Shown piece by piece: positions 35,201-49,100 of a stretch of 64,000 nt of DNA (position 1 is the stretch's first letter; the number at the start of each line of letters is the position of its first letter). This DNA comes from Saccoglossus kowalevskii. Lineage: Eukaryota > Hemichordata > Enteropneusta > Harrimaniidae. A program made the translations under genes and the position numbers. Location: NCBI RefSeq assembly GCF_000003605.2, contig NW_003105600.1, forward strand, positions 251,961 to 315,960, written 5' to 3'. The notes beneath the pieces are model-generated. The model did no database searches. It worked only from the letters and a program-made list of their open reading frames with translations, and was not told the origin of the DNA.

Positions 35201-38200
35201 CTGTGGGTTACAGTAAAGCAACAAGATCACTAGATATTTCTCGAAATTCGATCTAGAGAGAACTGACTTTCAGTCAAACACTAGATTGGTTTGGATTACG
35301 TCCCCTGGGCGTTTTCGTATGCTTAACTCCATGGAATTGAGCTGTTATCAAGTAACTAAGAACTGCCATTTTGTGCAAGATTCTGTTCTCTCTAAATCGG
35401 ATATAGCGAAAATAGTCGTACATGCAAACGACCTCCGATACCACGTTAAGCGGAAGAGAGCGGCGAGGCCTGTTTTTACCTATGAAACAGCGTTCCATTT
35501 TCTCCCATCATTGTATCCATCGTTGCAAATACCACGGGAACATAGATCGATCGAACAATGTACGAACTGTGACAGGAGAGGGGCATAAACAGGTCTCGTG
35601 GTTCTCTTGTTTCCAACAAGATTTCGGCGGCCATTTTCGTGTAACAGTAAAGATTGCGATTACAGTACACAATAAGAAACACAATAAACAGGTCATCAAC
35701 ATACTCACCATTTCTTCGTCTTCAGCCAACATTAGGTCATACTCGCTGAGTGCCACACAGAAAATAATCGCAGTAACGTCTTCAAAGCAGTGAATCCATT
35801 TCTTTCGCTGCGACCTCTGACCCCCTACATCAACCATCCTGCGACAGAAAACAATGGGAGTTTTACATACAGAAACAGAATAAGACAACAACATTGTAAT
35901 AACTAGTATAAATATATATTATCCTCAATATCTTTCAATACCTTGTTCTTAGTTTAATTTCTGGAGAATGTTTAACCTTAAAAAATGACACCCTTGACAC
36001 ATGGAGAACGTACTATTGTTGTTTGATTCCATCCCTAGCTGTGTTCGCATAGCAACGCTATTAGGGAAAATCACTGTTGCCTTAATTGCTATTGCCATTA
36101 GCTCTAAGTAGCAACGATACGAATCATATATGTGTATACTCCACAGATAAATATCTGTAGTACGCATGTCGAGGAAAGATAGTTTGTATATATGTATGTA
36201 AATACAATGAGTCATGTATTGGGTGTAGATACATACACTTAAAACAGGTATATCAGTAAGAAGATGAAAGTGAAAATCTCACATGTGTACACAGTCAATT
36301 CATTCAAACACTTCACAAGCAACAAAAATGTTACGTATCAGGTGAACCACTTTATAACTTGTTATATAGCTATTTACAAACATATACCATTGATGAGTGG
36401 CATGCGGTTATTGAACCGGAGCTGATGCGTAATTATTCTGGATTTATATTGTTGTTCGAAGATTATATAACAAATACCAGAATTACAACAAGATTAAGTT
36501 TGCATACTTTGTCAAATATAGTATAAAAATAACATTCAGCAGAAGGTAAATCTGAACATGTGTTTATACCATACATTGTTTGTTCATATCTCATTGTCAT
36601 GTTCATCGACAAATATTCTGTTGTGGATTACAATGCTAATTTACTAAATATTTTTCCAAAAATATTTTAGGGGTCATACAGTTTTTGATCACGTGTTAAT
36701 GCCTAGATTTATGAAATAGGCCGGGTATCCGTCATGATGTAGTAGTTTTTTTTATCCTATGTCATTAAATTAAAAATATGGCACACTATCTCCACTATAC
36801 CAGGAACCATTGGTAAAAACATTGTTTTTAGAGAAATTAGGCTGAATACAGGTTTTAAAGGGGGGTCGTCACCTGCGCACGCACTGGAATTGAGTCCCAA
36901 GCGACGATAACAACACACGCTAAAAATGTAAAGGCTCATGTGAAGACGCAATGACGCAATGTTTGTAAGCAATGACACGCTATGGCCATCTGACGCATGC
37001 GCATGTGACAACTCCCCCCCCCCCGCTTTAAGTCAACTTCAAATTGCAAAATGGATAGATACTTGTTATTATTTCATTTATGAGTAGTTTTGTAAAATGA
37101 ATAGTAGGTAGATTTGCCAAATATATATAATCAGGTCGATTCTTCTCTTCGACGTAACTAATACCGCTAGTTCATTTCTAAGTGTGTCTTATGAATTCTG
37201 TAAGGAATGGATTTGACATTGTGTTAAGTTGAATGCAGCGCCCTCAATGCAGTTGACGATACGATCATCAGATATTATCAAGTGAATGTATTGTAATGTG
37301 ATTGTATCAAAGTATCTCAAAATATCTACACCTCGTTGCCCTGTTTGTAACTCTTATACGCATGTACAAAATTGAAATCATTATAAATGGAACATAAACA
37401 TTATTGATTCCACTGAAGGAAATTATTTTGTAGTTCGTGGCAAACAAATACTTTTTGGTCCATCATCAACAAATATTTGGACTAACATTATACATTTAAG
37501 AAACGAATAATACATTTTTAATTTATTTAAAATACAATTTTTTTGGAGTTAACACCCGTTAATTGTAGTGTATAGGCTTTATTATTGTGCATTTAAAACA
37601 TACCCGTGCTTCCCAAAGAAACAGATGCAATACCTGCAGCTACACAGAGCTACACATTATGTTATTTGTCGGTTCGGGGGTTAGAAATTCACTATCGATG
37701 AGAATTTCTCAAATATCTCCCCTTGCCACGATTCAGTCAAATAAACAGTTAAACATCGACGTACAATATTGAGAATTACTTCCATTACATGACATTTAGC
37801 GTCCATGTATAAGGCATACTGACAAAAAAAAAATGCTTACTTGAAATGAAGTTTTCTAAACTCGAAATGTGTTTCCACGATACCGGTGGTTCTAACTCTA
37901 CTTTTAAGGACATCCTGTTGAGTTGGCACATAGTCAGGCAAGGCTAAGCGTTCTATGGCGTTAAGGTAATACACAGCAGAGTCATTTAACTGATATTCTC
38001 TAGCCCGTGCTAGGCACTCCTGGACACCTTTATCTGCCCATAGCCGCTTAATGCGAACAACCAAATCTGGCCTCATGTAACCTTCTTCTACTTCGCCTGC
38101 CTTTGCGATTGTCCACTGAGCGTCTTTCTATAAGAAAAAGAAAAAAAAAAACAGTTAACTTGTTCCGATGATCTATAATCCGATTCATGCGGCAGTATGG

Positions 38201-41200
38201 ATTGTTATTATAAGTAACTTTCAAATACTTGATACCAGAGATCAAAGGATTTCACCCGATTGATTGTTGTTCACAAACACCGATGTCATCGCCAGCTGGT
38301 TTGAATTAAAACACGACGCTCTTTAGATTCTAGTACGAATCTTCTTCTGCTCGTGCTGTATAATTATTTGATCCTTGTATTCAGTGTAACATTGTATTAA
38401 ATTGCAATACCCCATATCGTTACAATGCTTTACGTGCAGTGTCACATTAACGTTCGTCATGTCGAGCTAAAAACACACACAATTCCTTTGCGCAAACGTC
38501 AGCAAATAGCTACGCGTGTGACGATGTTTCTGTTAAATGGTACATACTAACCACATACAAAATACGGTTTGGGAAATAATAAATTAGTATATCCAAACAA
38601 TTGAATGCATAGTTTCCTTGACACTTAGTTTAACTAGGAATAACCAGCTCGAAATTATAATGAGCATTTGTCTGATCTAGTGGGTTCTAACGAATCTACC
38701 AGATAATGAATTACCGAGCGATGTCATCGTCCTGAAAACCAATAGGTAACAATAATCAAAATACGAACAACATAATTTAATGCCAAAATTTAAATATTAT
38801 ATTAGGAAAATAATGTACATTACATTTATATTTTATGGTATATATATACCCCAGTTACTCCTATATATTATATATATGTTCGCGGTCTTGAAGGTTCTCT
38901 CTAAAGATTATGAATTTTACTATCGATTTTGTATAATTTTGTTTCTATATTTAAAAGAAATACATTAAACGGAGAACCATGCAATCAACTTGAAAAGCTT
39001 TACCTAACGTTTTCTGAGCCATTCCTAATCCATTAAAAGACAAAATAAATGTGCCCGTGGGCATAAACATTGATAATTATCTCAGAAATTCTGCCCGATT
39101 TGCTAATTTATCGGCACTGTGTCTCATTTTATTGTATCAAATGGCAATGTTCAGATGTCTCAGCCAATTTGCATATCCGAAACCATAAGGGTCACGTTTC
39201 GATTATAACTAACAATGTCCCAAGAACGCCTACAACCAGAACAAACGTAATTATTTATACTGCTGGAACCTAAAAGCTTAGAATAACCTTCCTTCCTGCT
39301 GGGAATTCAAATTACATAGAAACATCTCAAATATACGCGGTGATTGAAGTGATCAACGATATGCTACAATTACCGTTTTTTGGTATCCATTTCAATTTGC
39401 GAAACCAACACTTCCGTAATTATCGTATCGACCCAAGGCAGCATGGACAGCTCTTAGCGTTACGAATAATCAAACGCAGGGAATGTTTATTTAATGTACC
39501 TCGTTTACAATAATTGATACGTGCAAATGAGGTGATTCAAGGTTAGGTCGATTATCGTTTCATAATTTCAACATAAATTGCGTGTTGAAACGCGCAAGGC
39601 AGGATAATTACATATTGGGTTTTTAAGGGATTTTTACCACATGCAAATGCAGTGCCGCCAGGTTTGAAAAATGCCACGTACAAAGAAATATAAAAACGCA
39701 ATCAAACGATTAGATTAATTGACCTGCGCAGAATCGCGGTCGGTTTGACGCTCACACTCTAAGGCTACTTACTAGTATCAAGCTAGTTACGGATCTTAGA
39801 TATTTTTTCGGAAAACTTTGGTTATATTTCCGCTAGATATTTGTAACCCACCGGCAATATATATAAATAATGGAGTGTACTGATATATCCAACTTGGGTT
39901 CTGTTCGTACGTTATATATGCCATGCGACAGGGAACATCCTATTACGCATTTGCCGAAATCAATATTCTCATCATGGTTCCCGACGTCTTTAGGTCAGAC
40001 TGAAACCTTTAATGTTCTCCAGACAGAACAAATGGACTATAATATACAGTATACCGCCATTCCATTAGATGAGGAGAAATGAAGGTTATTTCAATCAAAA
40101 AAAAGAAAATAACGTCTGAAGCAGAAAGTTGAGGAAAAAATGGGATCATAGAATGAGGCATAATAATACACTATTTGTACGGATAAATGTTGTTTTAAGA
40201 GGTTTGCATTTCAAGGACGCATTAGAACATACAAAACGATGCTGTATATGTATGCACGGAGTACGTTATGCCCGTTGGCGTTGTATCTTTCGAGGTTCGT
40301 CTGTCCCCACCGCAGCTCTTAGCATTTGTAAACACTATTCGATTAGACGGACTCCCGCTACCTTTTAACTCCCGAAGTCGATAACAATCGGCGTTCATAC
40401 GAAATGTTTCTTGTTTGCTGGGGCGAGCATGACGAAATACGGGGGATAACTATTAAAGTGTTTTTATTTTATCAGCTCGAAGCCAAAGAACTAGAATTAC
40501 ACGACTTTTTTATGATCTGCTTTCTGGGTCCGTCGTACCCACGATGCTTTGCGCGACCCAAATTTAATACGTTGCATAGATAAATAAATTATGCCATTTT
40601 TAAAAATATATTTACAGGCATGAGAATGAAGCTAATCTTACGTCAGCAGTAAACTCGTTTTATTGTGTGAGCAGGTGTACTAAATTACACAATGTTGGCA
40701 CTGAAAATATGGTGCATGTAACAGTTAAGTTGAATTTATATTGAAATGTGGAAATGAGGACTAAAAACGCAAAGGCTCATGGGTGAACGCTTGTTTGTGA
40801 ACAATGACACGCTATTACCATCTGACGCATGTGCAGGTGACGACTCGCCCGCTTTAAAGTATTGTGACCACACATGAAATTGACTTCACAAAATATGCCC
40901 CGTGTTTCCGGGTAATTGATGATCACCCACATGTGAAGTACGTGATGTATATTTCGGTGACACAAAGTCTACCGTTTGTCTACAATGTTACGAAACTGAC
41001 AACCATCAACACAATGGTTATACATTCACTAATAAAGTTAGAAACAAGTTACGGAAGTATATTAGCATTCGAAAGTTCATTTTTGTTCGAGGTTGTAACA
41101 CAACGAGTAACACGGCGAGTATTCCTACAGCCATACATTTATTGGATTTAAAAAAAAACATGTTTAATGCTGTTGTTCGATAATTCATACTATAGACCCA

Positions 41201-44200
41201 CTGGGATTGTAACTATATTGCTCTTACATGGCACAAAGTACTGTATTTGATAGATGACAAATCAAAAACACGAATGCGCATGTGCATTGATTGTTGTACG
41301 CATCAAAACAACCGTGGAGCATGCGCACCAAATAATGTCATTATTTCTTCGAACAAGAATTCAGATCTGTTCTATAAGAACAGCGTTTTCATGTCATATA
41401 AATCATAATCCAATGTATTTATGAACTCAATATTAAAAATTACATATTCTCGTTCAGATACCATCTTTAATGAATTGTCCGTGGCAACGCCGTGGATCCA
41501 GTGCTAGGTAAGTCCGCAAACTGCTATGCCAATACGTCCCTCATGTAATTCCGTTATTATGATTCGAAAAATGACACTTACTGTGTAAAATGAAACTACG
41601 TGATACTAGACCCTTTAAGTGGAGTTGAATACCTTACTCACGGCGTATGTTTGATTTTGCCATCCTTATCGTCCAATCGTGCTGCATATTAGCTTAATTA
41701 AAATGGATGTACCGGTTAAAAATAGAATAACGGTCTGACCTTCACCCCGAATTTGATAGTCTCGTACGCGGTGTGTCACGAATGAACCTGGTTACTTGTC
41801 AAGACTGCCCTAATGACATCGTGGAATTACAATGTGACAATACTATACAACATTTGTTCTACTCTTTCAATTTTGACAGAGTTATATTCGAAATTACTCG
41901 AATTAAGTTACTAGCATAGGTAGTGAACAATATATGGTGAATTTTCAACGCAAAATACCCGAAAACCGACAATTGTTTGGGGTAAGTTTACTAGCGCATG
42001 TCGTCAAAAACATGAACATGATAGTAAATTACTCAACGAAATATTACCGAAAATGAGATAAAAGCTAAGTAAACCGTGCGTTGAGTTTAGACTTTTTTTC
42101 AAGCGAAGGATTTTGTAATAAACAACGTTATTGTTAATCGCTGATTTGGGGTAAACCGCCTACTAATTTAGCAGTAAATTTAATTAAAAATTCGAATCGG
42201 GTCTATTTACCGTATGTATTGTACTATAGACTAATTGTATATTAATATTCAATAACCGATATAACGAAAACATATGAACAGTATTTACATTTTCAGCTGT
42301 TAACCTATTTTTCGTTCTCTGTTAAATCTACAGAGTATTATTGTATTGCAAGTTGATATTGTTTGAATCGCTACTGAATCAATAGGTTACAACATGTTTC
42401 GATGTGAACGTAACTAGATATGTACTAGGCGTACATAGACCACGTCTACATAATTACATTTAGACAGATTTAGATTCTTTTCAGTCTTTTAAATTGTTTT
42501 TCTTTAAATATATGTAATTTTTATTTAATGGCATTGCTGTTCTGACGATTGTTACAGTCAAGACTGAACAAAAGCGTAAAACGAAAAGTTAAAATTAAAT
42601 GAAAAAAAAATCAGAAAAAAATAAAGAAATTAACAAAATAACCACATATTTGGAGCACTGGCTTTTAGCAGAATTGACAAATTCTTTCTCTTGATCTTCC
42701 GACATGACCACTTCAACTCAAGTATTGGGGCTTACTCTATTATTTAATAACTGACATTCCCCATACATGCGTTGGTTGCCATAGAACCGCAATTGCAAAT
42801 CAATATAATTCATCAAATCGCCCACGTTAGCTGACACCCTACACATTCCTCCAGTATTTATCACACCACCATCAACGACGTTGCCATGGTTATTCAATGC
42901 TTGTTTTCATTAGCTTCGTTGCCGATGCCACCAAGAATTCCCGTTCATCATTCGCTTGCAATCATTGCAGTCATACTCGAAAACTTAAATATTATGCGTA
43001 CTTACAATTTGTGTAAAAGCAGGGTTGCTTAAATTCCATTTAACATTAATTGATAAAAGCTGTTATTTTTCAATTGTCCGAATGTGTGCGATACTCGTGA
43101 CTCTTCTTGCAGTTCAACATGTTCGATATTTTAATTAACGGCTGATATACAGAGCTTACGCGCTAACACGATTAAAGTAAATTAATTTAAACAGGTTGCA
43201 GAGATTACAAAACTGCCAGGGAAAAACTATGTTTTGAATATTCTTCATATAATATATGGTGACATGAAAAGAAGTGAGGTTGGATAACAATAATCCCAGT
43301 TTTCGAGATTCGATCAATGTTTTCAGTTTGATTCAGACTGTACTATCATTTCTATATTATGCAATTAAATTAAATTATTAATGATATAATAAAGAACATA
43401 ATTCTTGCATATACGGGAATGATAAATACAAGTGGTGCGAGGTAAAAAGCAAGTCATTGACTTAGGTACAGACTAAGAATAAACGCCATTATATTTCTTC
43501 GTAATCCGTATATAAGTCATCAGTTTACTACGGGGATGCAATGTTCGATAATGGCTCACTCAGCCACGGCACTCTGGATTTAATTGGAACAGCTAACATA
43601 ATAACAGCTAGGTCTATGACACACAGTTGGTATTTGCTTACTACCTAGAGGTGGTTAACCTTTAACAGACAACCGTTAATGGTCTACGGAGTGTTAAATA
43701 ACATTTCACACCTTATGATTGCAGCGTACTCACACCTGCCGTTAAAACTATGATATCAGTGCAGGGTAGCTATCTGTGACAAAATTATAATATCTAGACT
43801 TATACTTCTTGCAATGCAGAAATCCGTGAATGCCTATTATGTATAAATTATTTCGCTGTCATATTTTACTATGTAAATAGATTTCTGTTCCAATATGGCG
43901 ATGAAAGCATCTAACGGTTGCCGGAATATGTACTTGAATAACGAACACTGACCGACTCGCTGATTACGCCATTGGTTGAAAAGGAAACAAGGTATCAACT
44001 CACGCGTAAAAATAAAGTGAAACGATTATGAACACATCGTAACGAATTAACGTCAAATTGTTTGATTCTAGCACATAAACCCCGCAGTACGTCGGAATCG
44101 TTATTCTGTATCAGAAGTTAAGACACGCCCAAAGCTGGGAGATATCGCCATCGGTATGCCCCCATCTCCCCGGAGTAGTACATGCAATCTACATTTCAGC

Positions 44201-46124
44201 TGAGTTCTGTGGCTATAAATAAAATAAGACGCATTAATAGAGCGTCTCAAATTTCTCTCAATTACAGAAGCGACCTGAAAATCATTTCTAACGGGTGACC
44301 CCTTGCTTTTTTCAATACAAACTGAATAACACTAAGCAAAATAGTATGACCATTACGAATACAGGTCATAAACAAGACCGACCCAATTCACCGCCGACAG
44401 ACTTTTATCGACACAAGAGTATGGGGGCATAGACTATTAGGTCACAAAGGCCACGGATGTTTATCATTAGAAAATCAATATTTGTTAACTGTGAATGACT
44501 AATAATATATCATGTGTGCTCACTTCACAAAAGCGATACCATGAGTTATTGATCGTGCGAGTGAACATAGATAAAACAGTCTTCGAAGGGTTTCGGCACA
44601 CAGTCGCGCAGAACAGAATGAATACTATCGTTTTTCAGGGTCAGCATATGATGTAATTCCAATGCAATGTTGTCTAATAATCATATGAGTGGATGGCAAT
44701 TCGCTGGGTAATGTGAACAGATCTAAGCAGAAAAAAATTGCAGCCGTGCAGTTTTTGTTGTTATCTTAGCTATCAGTAGTGTTTTTCATAAACATATTTA
44801 AGTGTCGAATTTGAACAATTAAAAGTGAATGTGGGGGCTGAAAATGCTTACCAAGTTCAACCCAGTATACTAGTATGTAAATTATATTCGATGAGAAGTT
44901 CGGTTGGGATAGCTATACAAATTTTATACACACCAATCCATTGAACCTTTTGTGTTAATGCAAATGAACATTATTTCACTGGCATCAATTGTGCGTTTGT
45001 TCAATTATTTTGCATTTTTGTCAGACTCTTGTAAAAAGGTTGTTAATCGCAATTTGTGGCCCTGGTGTTTCAGGGAGTGCAACATCAGCTTTTTGTATAA
45101 GTCGGCTTCGAAACGTTTCCAAAAAGTTGACAATGTATATGTGTGTTCACTGAAACACCACGCCCACTTGTGTGATTACTATAGTTAACTGGACAATACA
45201 CATATGAAACTATCAATGTAGTAGTTCAAATCTACTAATCATTTAAAAATCTTAAGATCATATCATTATCTATTACCACTGCTGTTTTATGTTGACAAAG
45301 TTTATGATCCGGATTAACAAAACTTTTTGGATAGCAGACCAATCTTTATTTTCAACTACCCCGGTACTTCGTACCTTCATACTAATTGTCTAAACATTAC
45401 GATAGAGTATTATATATCAGACAAAAGTCAAACAGACAACAAAACAATAATGCCAAAATCAAAAAAGGAGACCAATGTCAGATGTGAAGAAAATTCGGAA
45501 ATAATTCTAACATTTGCAGTGACGGAAATAAAGCTACATGTAATGACATTCAATTCTGAAAGTGAATTGACTAAAACCAGATTATAGAACATACTATTTA
45601 CATGAAATATGATTGAATTCATTTCCTCCGTGCATTAAATAATCTGTCTGGTATATTAAATTCATACTTAAATACATAAACACATAAATACATAAATACA
45701 AACTGAACATCACTCAGAAGAGATTCCAGCCTGCGCTGGATTTCATCAATGCCAATATCAATATGTATATGGATATCAACAATTAAAGCAATATTTTAGG
45801 CCATATGGCTGCACTTATTTTATTAAGTTTTTATTTCAGCCCATCCCATAACTCTGTACGTTATTTGTTTATATGTAAATTGTATGTAGTAAAATTACTA
45901 GCAGTATTATGCATTAATTTGGAAGTGTAACTACTCTGTTTTTTGTGTGTTTCTATCATCTGCGTAATTATTATTATTATTATTGGTTATGCATTAAAGT
46001 TAAAAAAGAAAAACGTTTAATAATTTGTTAGATCCATCAATTTTGTTAACGTCATGCAAATATTAAAATTAATTTGCACATGTATTGCTGCTGCTATTGT
46101 TGATGTCCCTGTGGATGTCCCTGA

Positions 46125-46155
<31 letters not shown>

Positions 46156-49100
46156 GAACTTGTGAAAAAGGTAAAAAACATTCCCCTCAATCGAGGTGTA
46201 CTACTTTGTTTGTATTTTCCTATAAAATACTGTAATGCAATTGGAATAAGCAGTCATAGGTTCCTTGCGGTTATGGAAAATGGATTACTGAGTAAGACTT
46301 GGAAAGATTTCCAAATGGCTGATCATTGAGTTCGTGATTGTTTGCTGAAATGGTTTATAGCATTCATCTGTAGCCACCGGCATATCATCCAGAACGAATC
46401 GCGATTGGAAATTGAAACGAATCGTGCTTCTGATATGGTTGACAGGTATGTGGCCTTCCACAACTCTAACACAACAACATGGTCGTGTTTACCGTCCTTG
46501 TTCATATGAGTTATAATAACGATGCACCCAGATATGATTCCATACATAGAAACGTGACAAACTGAAACAAATATGCAGATTTTAAGTTTCAGAAATATTT
46601 TCCTTTGTTGTGGGAACAAATATGCCACACAGTACATCGAATATACCGACCACATACAAACTCCTTCTTATTGGTCTCACTTGTAGGTTTGAGGATTACA
46701 TTAGTACATTCATGTAAACCAAATGGCAAACGCCCACACCATCCATCACAGCATGGTTTGTGAAAAATCCAATGTTTTTATCTTGGTCAGTTAAAAGTCG
46801 CTAGCAATCACTTTAATGAAACGGAAAGCCGGTCTAGCAAAGGCTAATTTACTTATACCGTGTAATCTGAAATTGACGTTTAATTTTCTACGATGTACCT
46901 AATCACTATCGTGCATTTCGACGTACTGCGATTGCACTAACTCGCACACAGCGGTCAAAAATAGCTGCTCATTTCTTTTTGTCTTACAGGCATTGATTGG
47001 AATCGAACTCATCATTGCCAATGCACGATAAATTATAATTACGAATAATGCTTATGGATGATCACAATGAAGGATTTAAATTTCGTGATGCGATTATTAT
47101 ACTCAGAGTAAATAGCACCATTACATGCCTCCTAGATCTCTGTCAGAATCGCTACGAAATTCATATGTATATTTAAGGAGGGTTAATTTGTGTAATCATT
47201 GGACCAATATACAAATGTCTTATAACTCTGCCTTGTTTAAAGTTCAAATTAACTTTAATGCTCCGAGAAGAGTGATATCTATTTGAAAGTGTTTCATACG
47301 TATATGAAGGAGTAACGGATCGTCGGAAATAACGTCATTGCATAATTAACTTTTTCACTTCACTTTTCACTTTTAAAATCATCGAGAGATATATGCCGCT
47401 TGTTTCAAATTAATATCACATTTACACAAGCTAAGATTTGAAAGACATAGAATATAAAATATAGACAAATATATAACACGTGACGCGAAATAGTAGCTCT
47501 CGACCGCGTCAGAGCGCATGACCAATGTAACAGACGCGACAGATACATCCCAAAAGACGTTCAATGGATCATCCCAGATTCTGTGTACATGTATATTTGT
47601 GCACAATTTGTCGTAAGGATATTCTAGTTACTGTATTGTTACTGTAGTTAATGTTAGAAGAATTACAATTTTACATTTTTATCCATATCTAATCTGATTT
47701 ATTACTGAATACTGAATATTACTGAATGGTAATCCTACGTGTTCAAAGATGACAACTTATATGTTTGGTGTCTAAATTTGTATACTTGCATTTATTTTAA
47801 ATAATTAGGAAAAGATACACACTGGCATATAATATCAATATTTATTTATTTATTTCACTGAGCATTAAATTGTTTGTCAAAAAAGATTTCATAACCAATT
47901 CGAAAATCAGTGTAGCATTCCAACCATTCATTAGCGATCAATAATATGTGTATAGTTTTGTTCTAATTCATTTTGTTATTGTGTTTTGTTCTTCCAAAAT
48001 TGGAAACCCAGCTTCGATCATACGTAGATTAAATGTACGAGAGAGAAGAAGATTACTCCTATTTATTGAGCATTAGTTAGATTTTAAGATACTAACTACT
48101 TCTGAGAATGGATTTGGGCTATGTATACAAATAAAAAGCCCAGACACTATCAGATGTCTTTTTAAGATACAACAGTATAAAGTGGCTATAAAATAGAGTT
48201 CAGTAGGTAACCCCTCGGGTAGATATAATTATGGTATGGAATGGTTTTTACATACACATAGTGAAATGAACTTGTTAGTATGAGTTGTTTCATTTCTCCA
48301 ATATGAATACCATGTTCTAAGTACAGAACGGAAAAATTAAATAAATTGACGGCATGTCCTTAATATCTGACATGTTTCATATATGCTTGGTTTCATGAAA
48401 ACGACACAGGTCGGATGCACGTGCACTGATTTCGTAATTATATACATCTTGGTGAAGTCAGTGATTTAAATGCCAATGCGATAAACAGTGGTGCATTTCA
48501 GCCGAATACGTTCATCTGCATTCAAAACAAATAGAAGAAGACTGCGCAATAGTGACAGTATAAGTTAGCCACAATTCAGAAATTTGCGCTTATGATTTAA
48601 CGATGTCTTCTTTTACGCAACAGCCTCGGTCTCGAACGCATGCATCAGAACAACATTCTAACGGTTTATTAATTCCTTTTAATCTATATTTCGTCTTGTA
48701 TGTGTCATAGGCTCGGCTTGCGCATGCTCATTTAGTCACTGCAAGTATATGCACAAAACATTACACGCTATTTTGAAACTCATCTTGCTTTCGTGATATG
48801 CCTGTGAAATTTTACATTGGATTCGATTGGTTCGTGATCCGACAACAGAAACCACATGTCATGTTACACCCAAGAACCCTACGTCAAACATTGTCGAGTT
48901 TAATTGTGACTGGCGGCTATAATATATGAATTCTTTTACCTGCAACAGTAACGGATAAATCTAACACAAAGTCAGTAGAGAATGCCTTCATCAAAATAAA
49001 ACAAAAACAAACAGGGTTGTTATTTTTGGCGTACGCTCAGAAATTCAAGATTAGTGTACATCGCAACTGTTACAGAATATTGTTATAATATAAACCTATC

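Noticed and set aside
35286-35894. Plus-strand frames of 100 and 123 codons and a longer minus frame over G-alpha exon 6
   Set aside because: The plus frames are antisense shadows of the exon; the extension of the minus frame runs through splice sites into introns.
46054-46329. Valine-rich open frame on the plus strand
   Set aside because: It is produced by the (TTG)n microsatellite.
46990-47015. tRNA B-box-like GAGTTCGATTCC on the minus strand
   Set aside because: The T-stem does not pair and no A-box or cloverleaf could be found around it.
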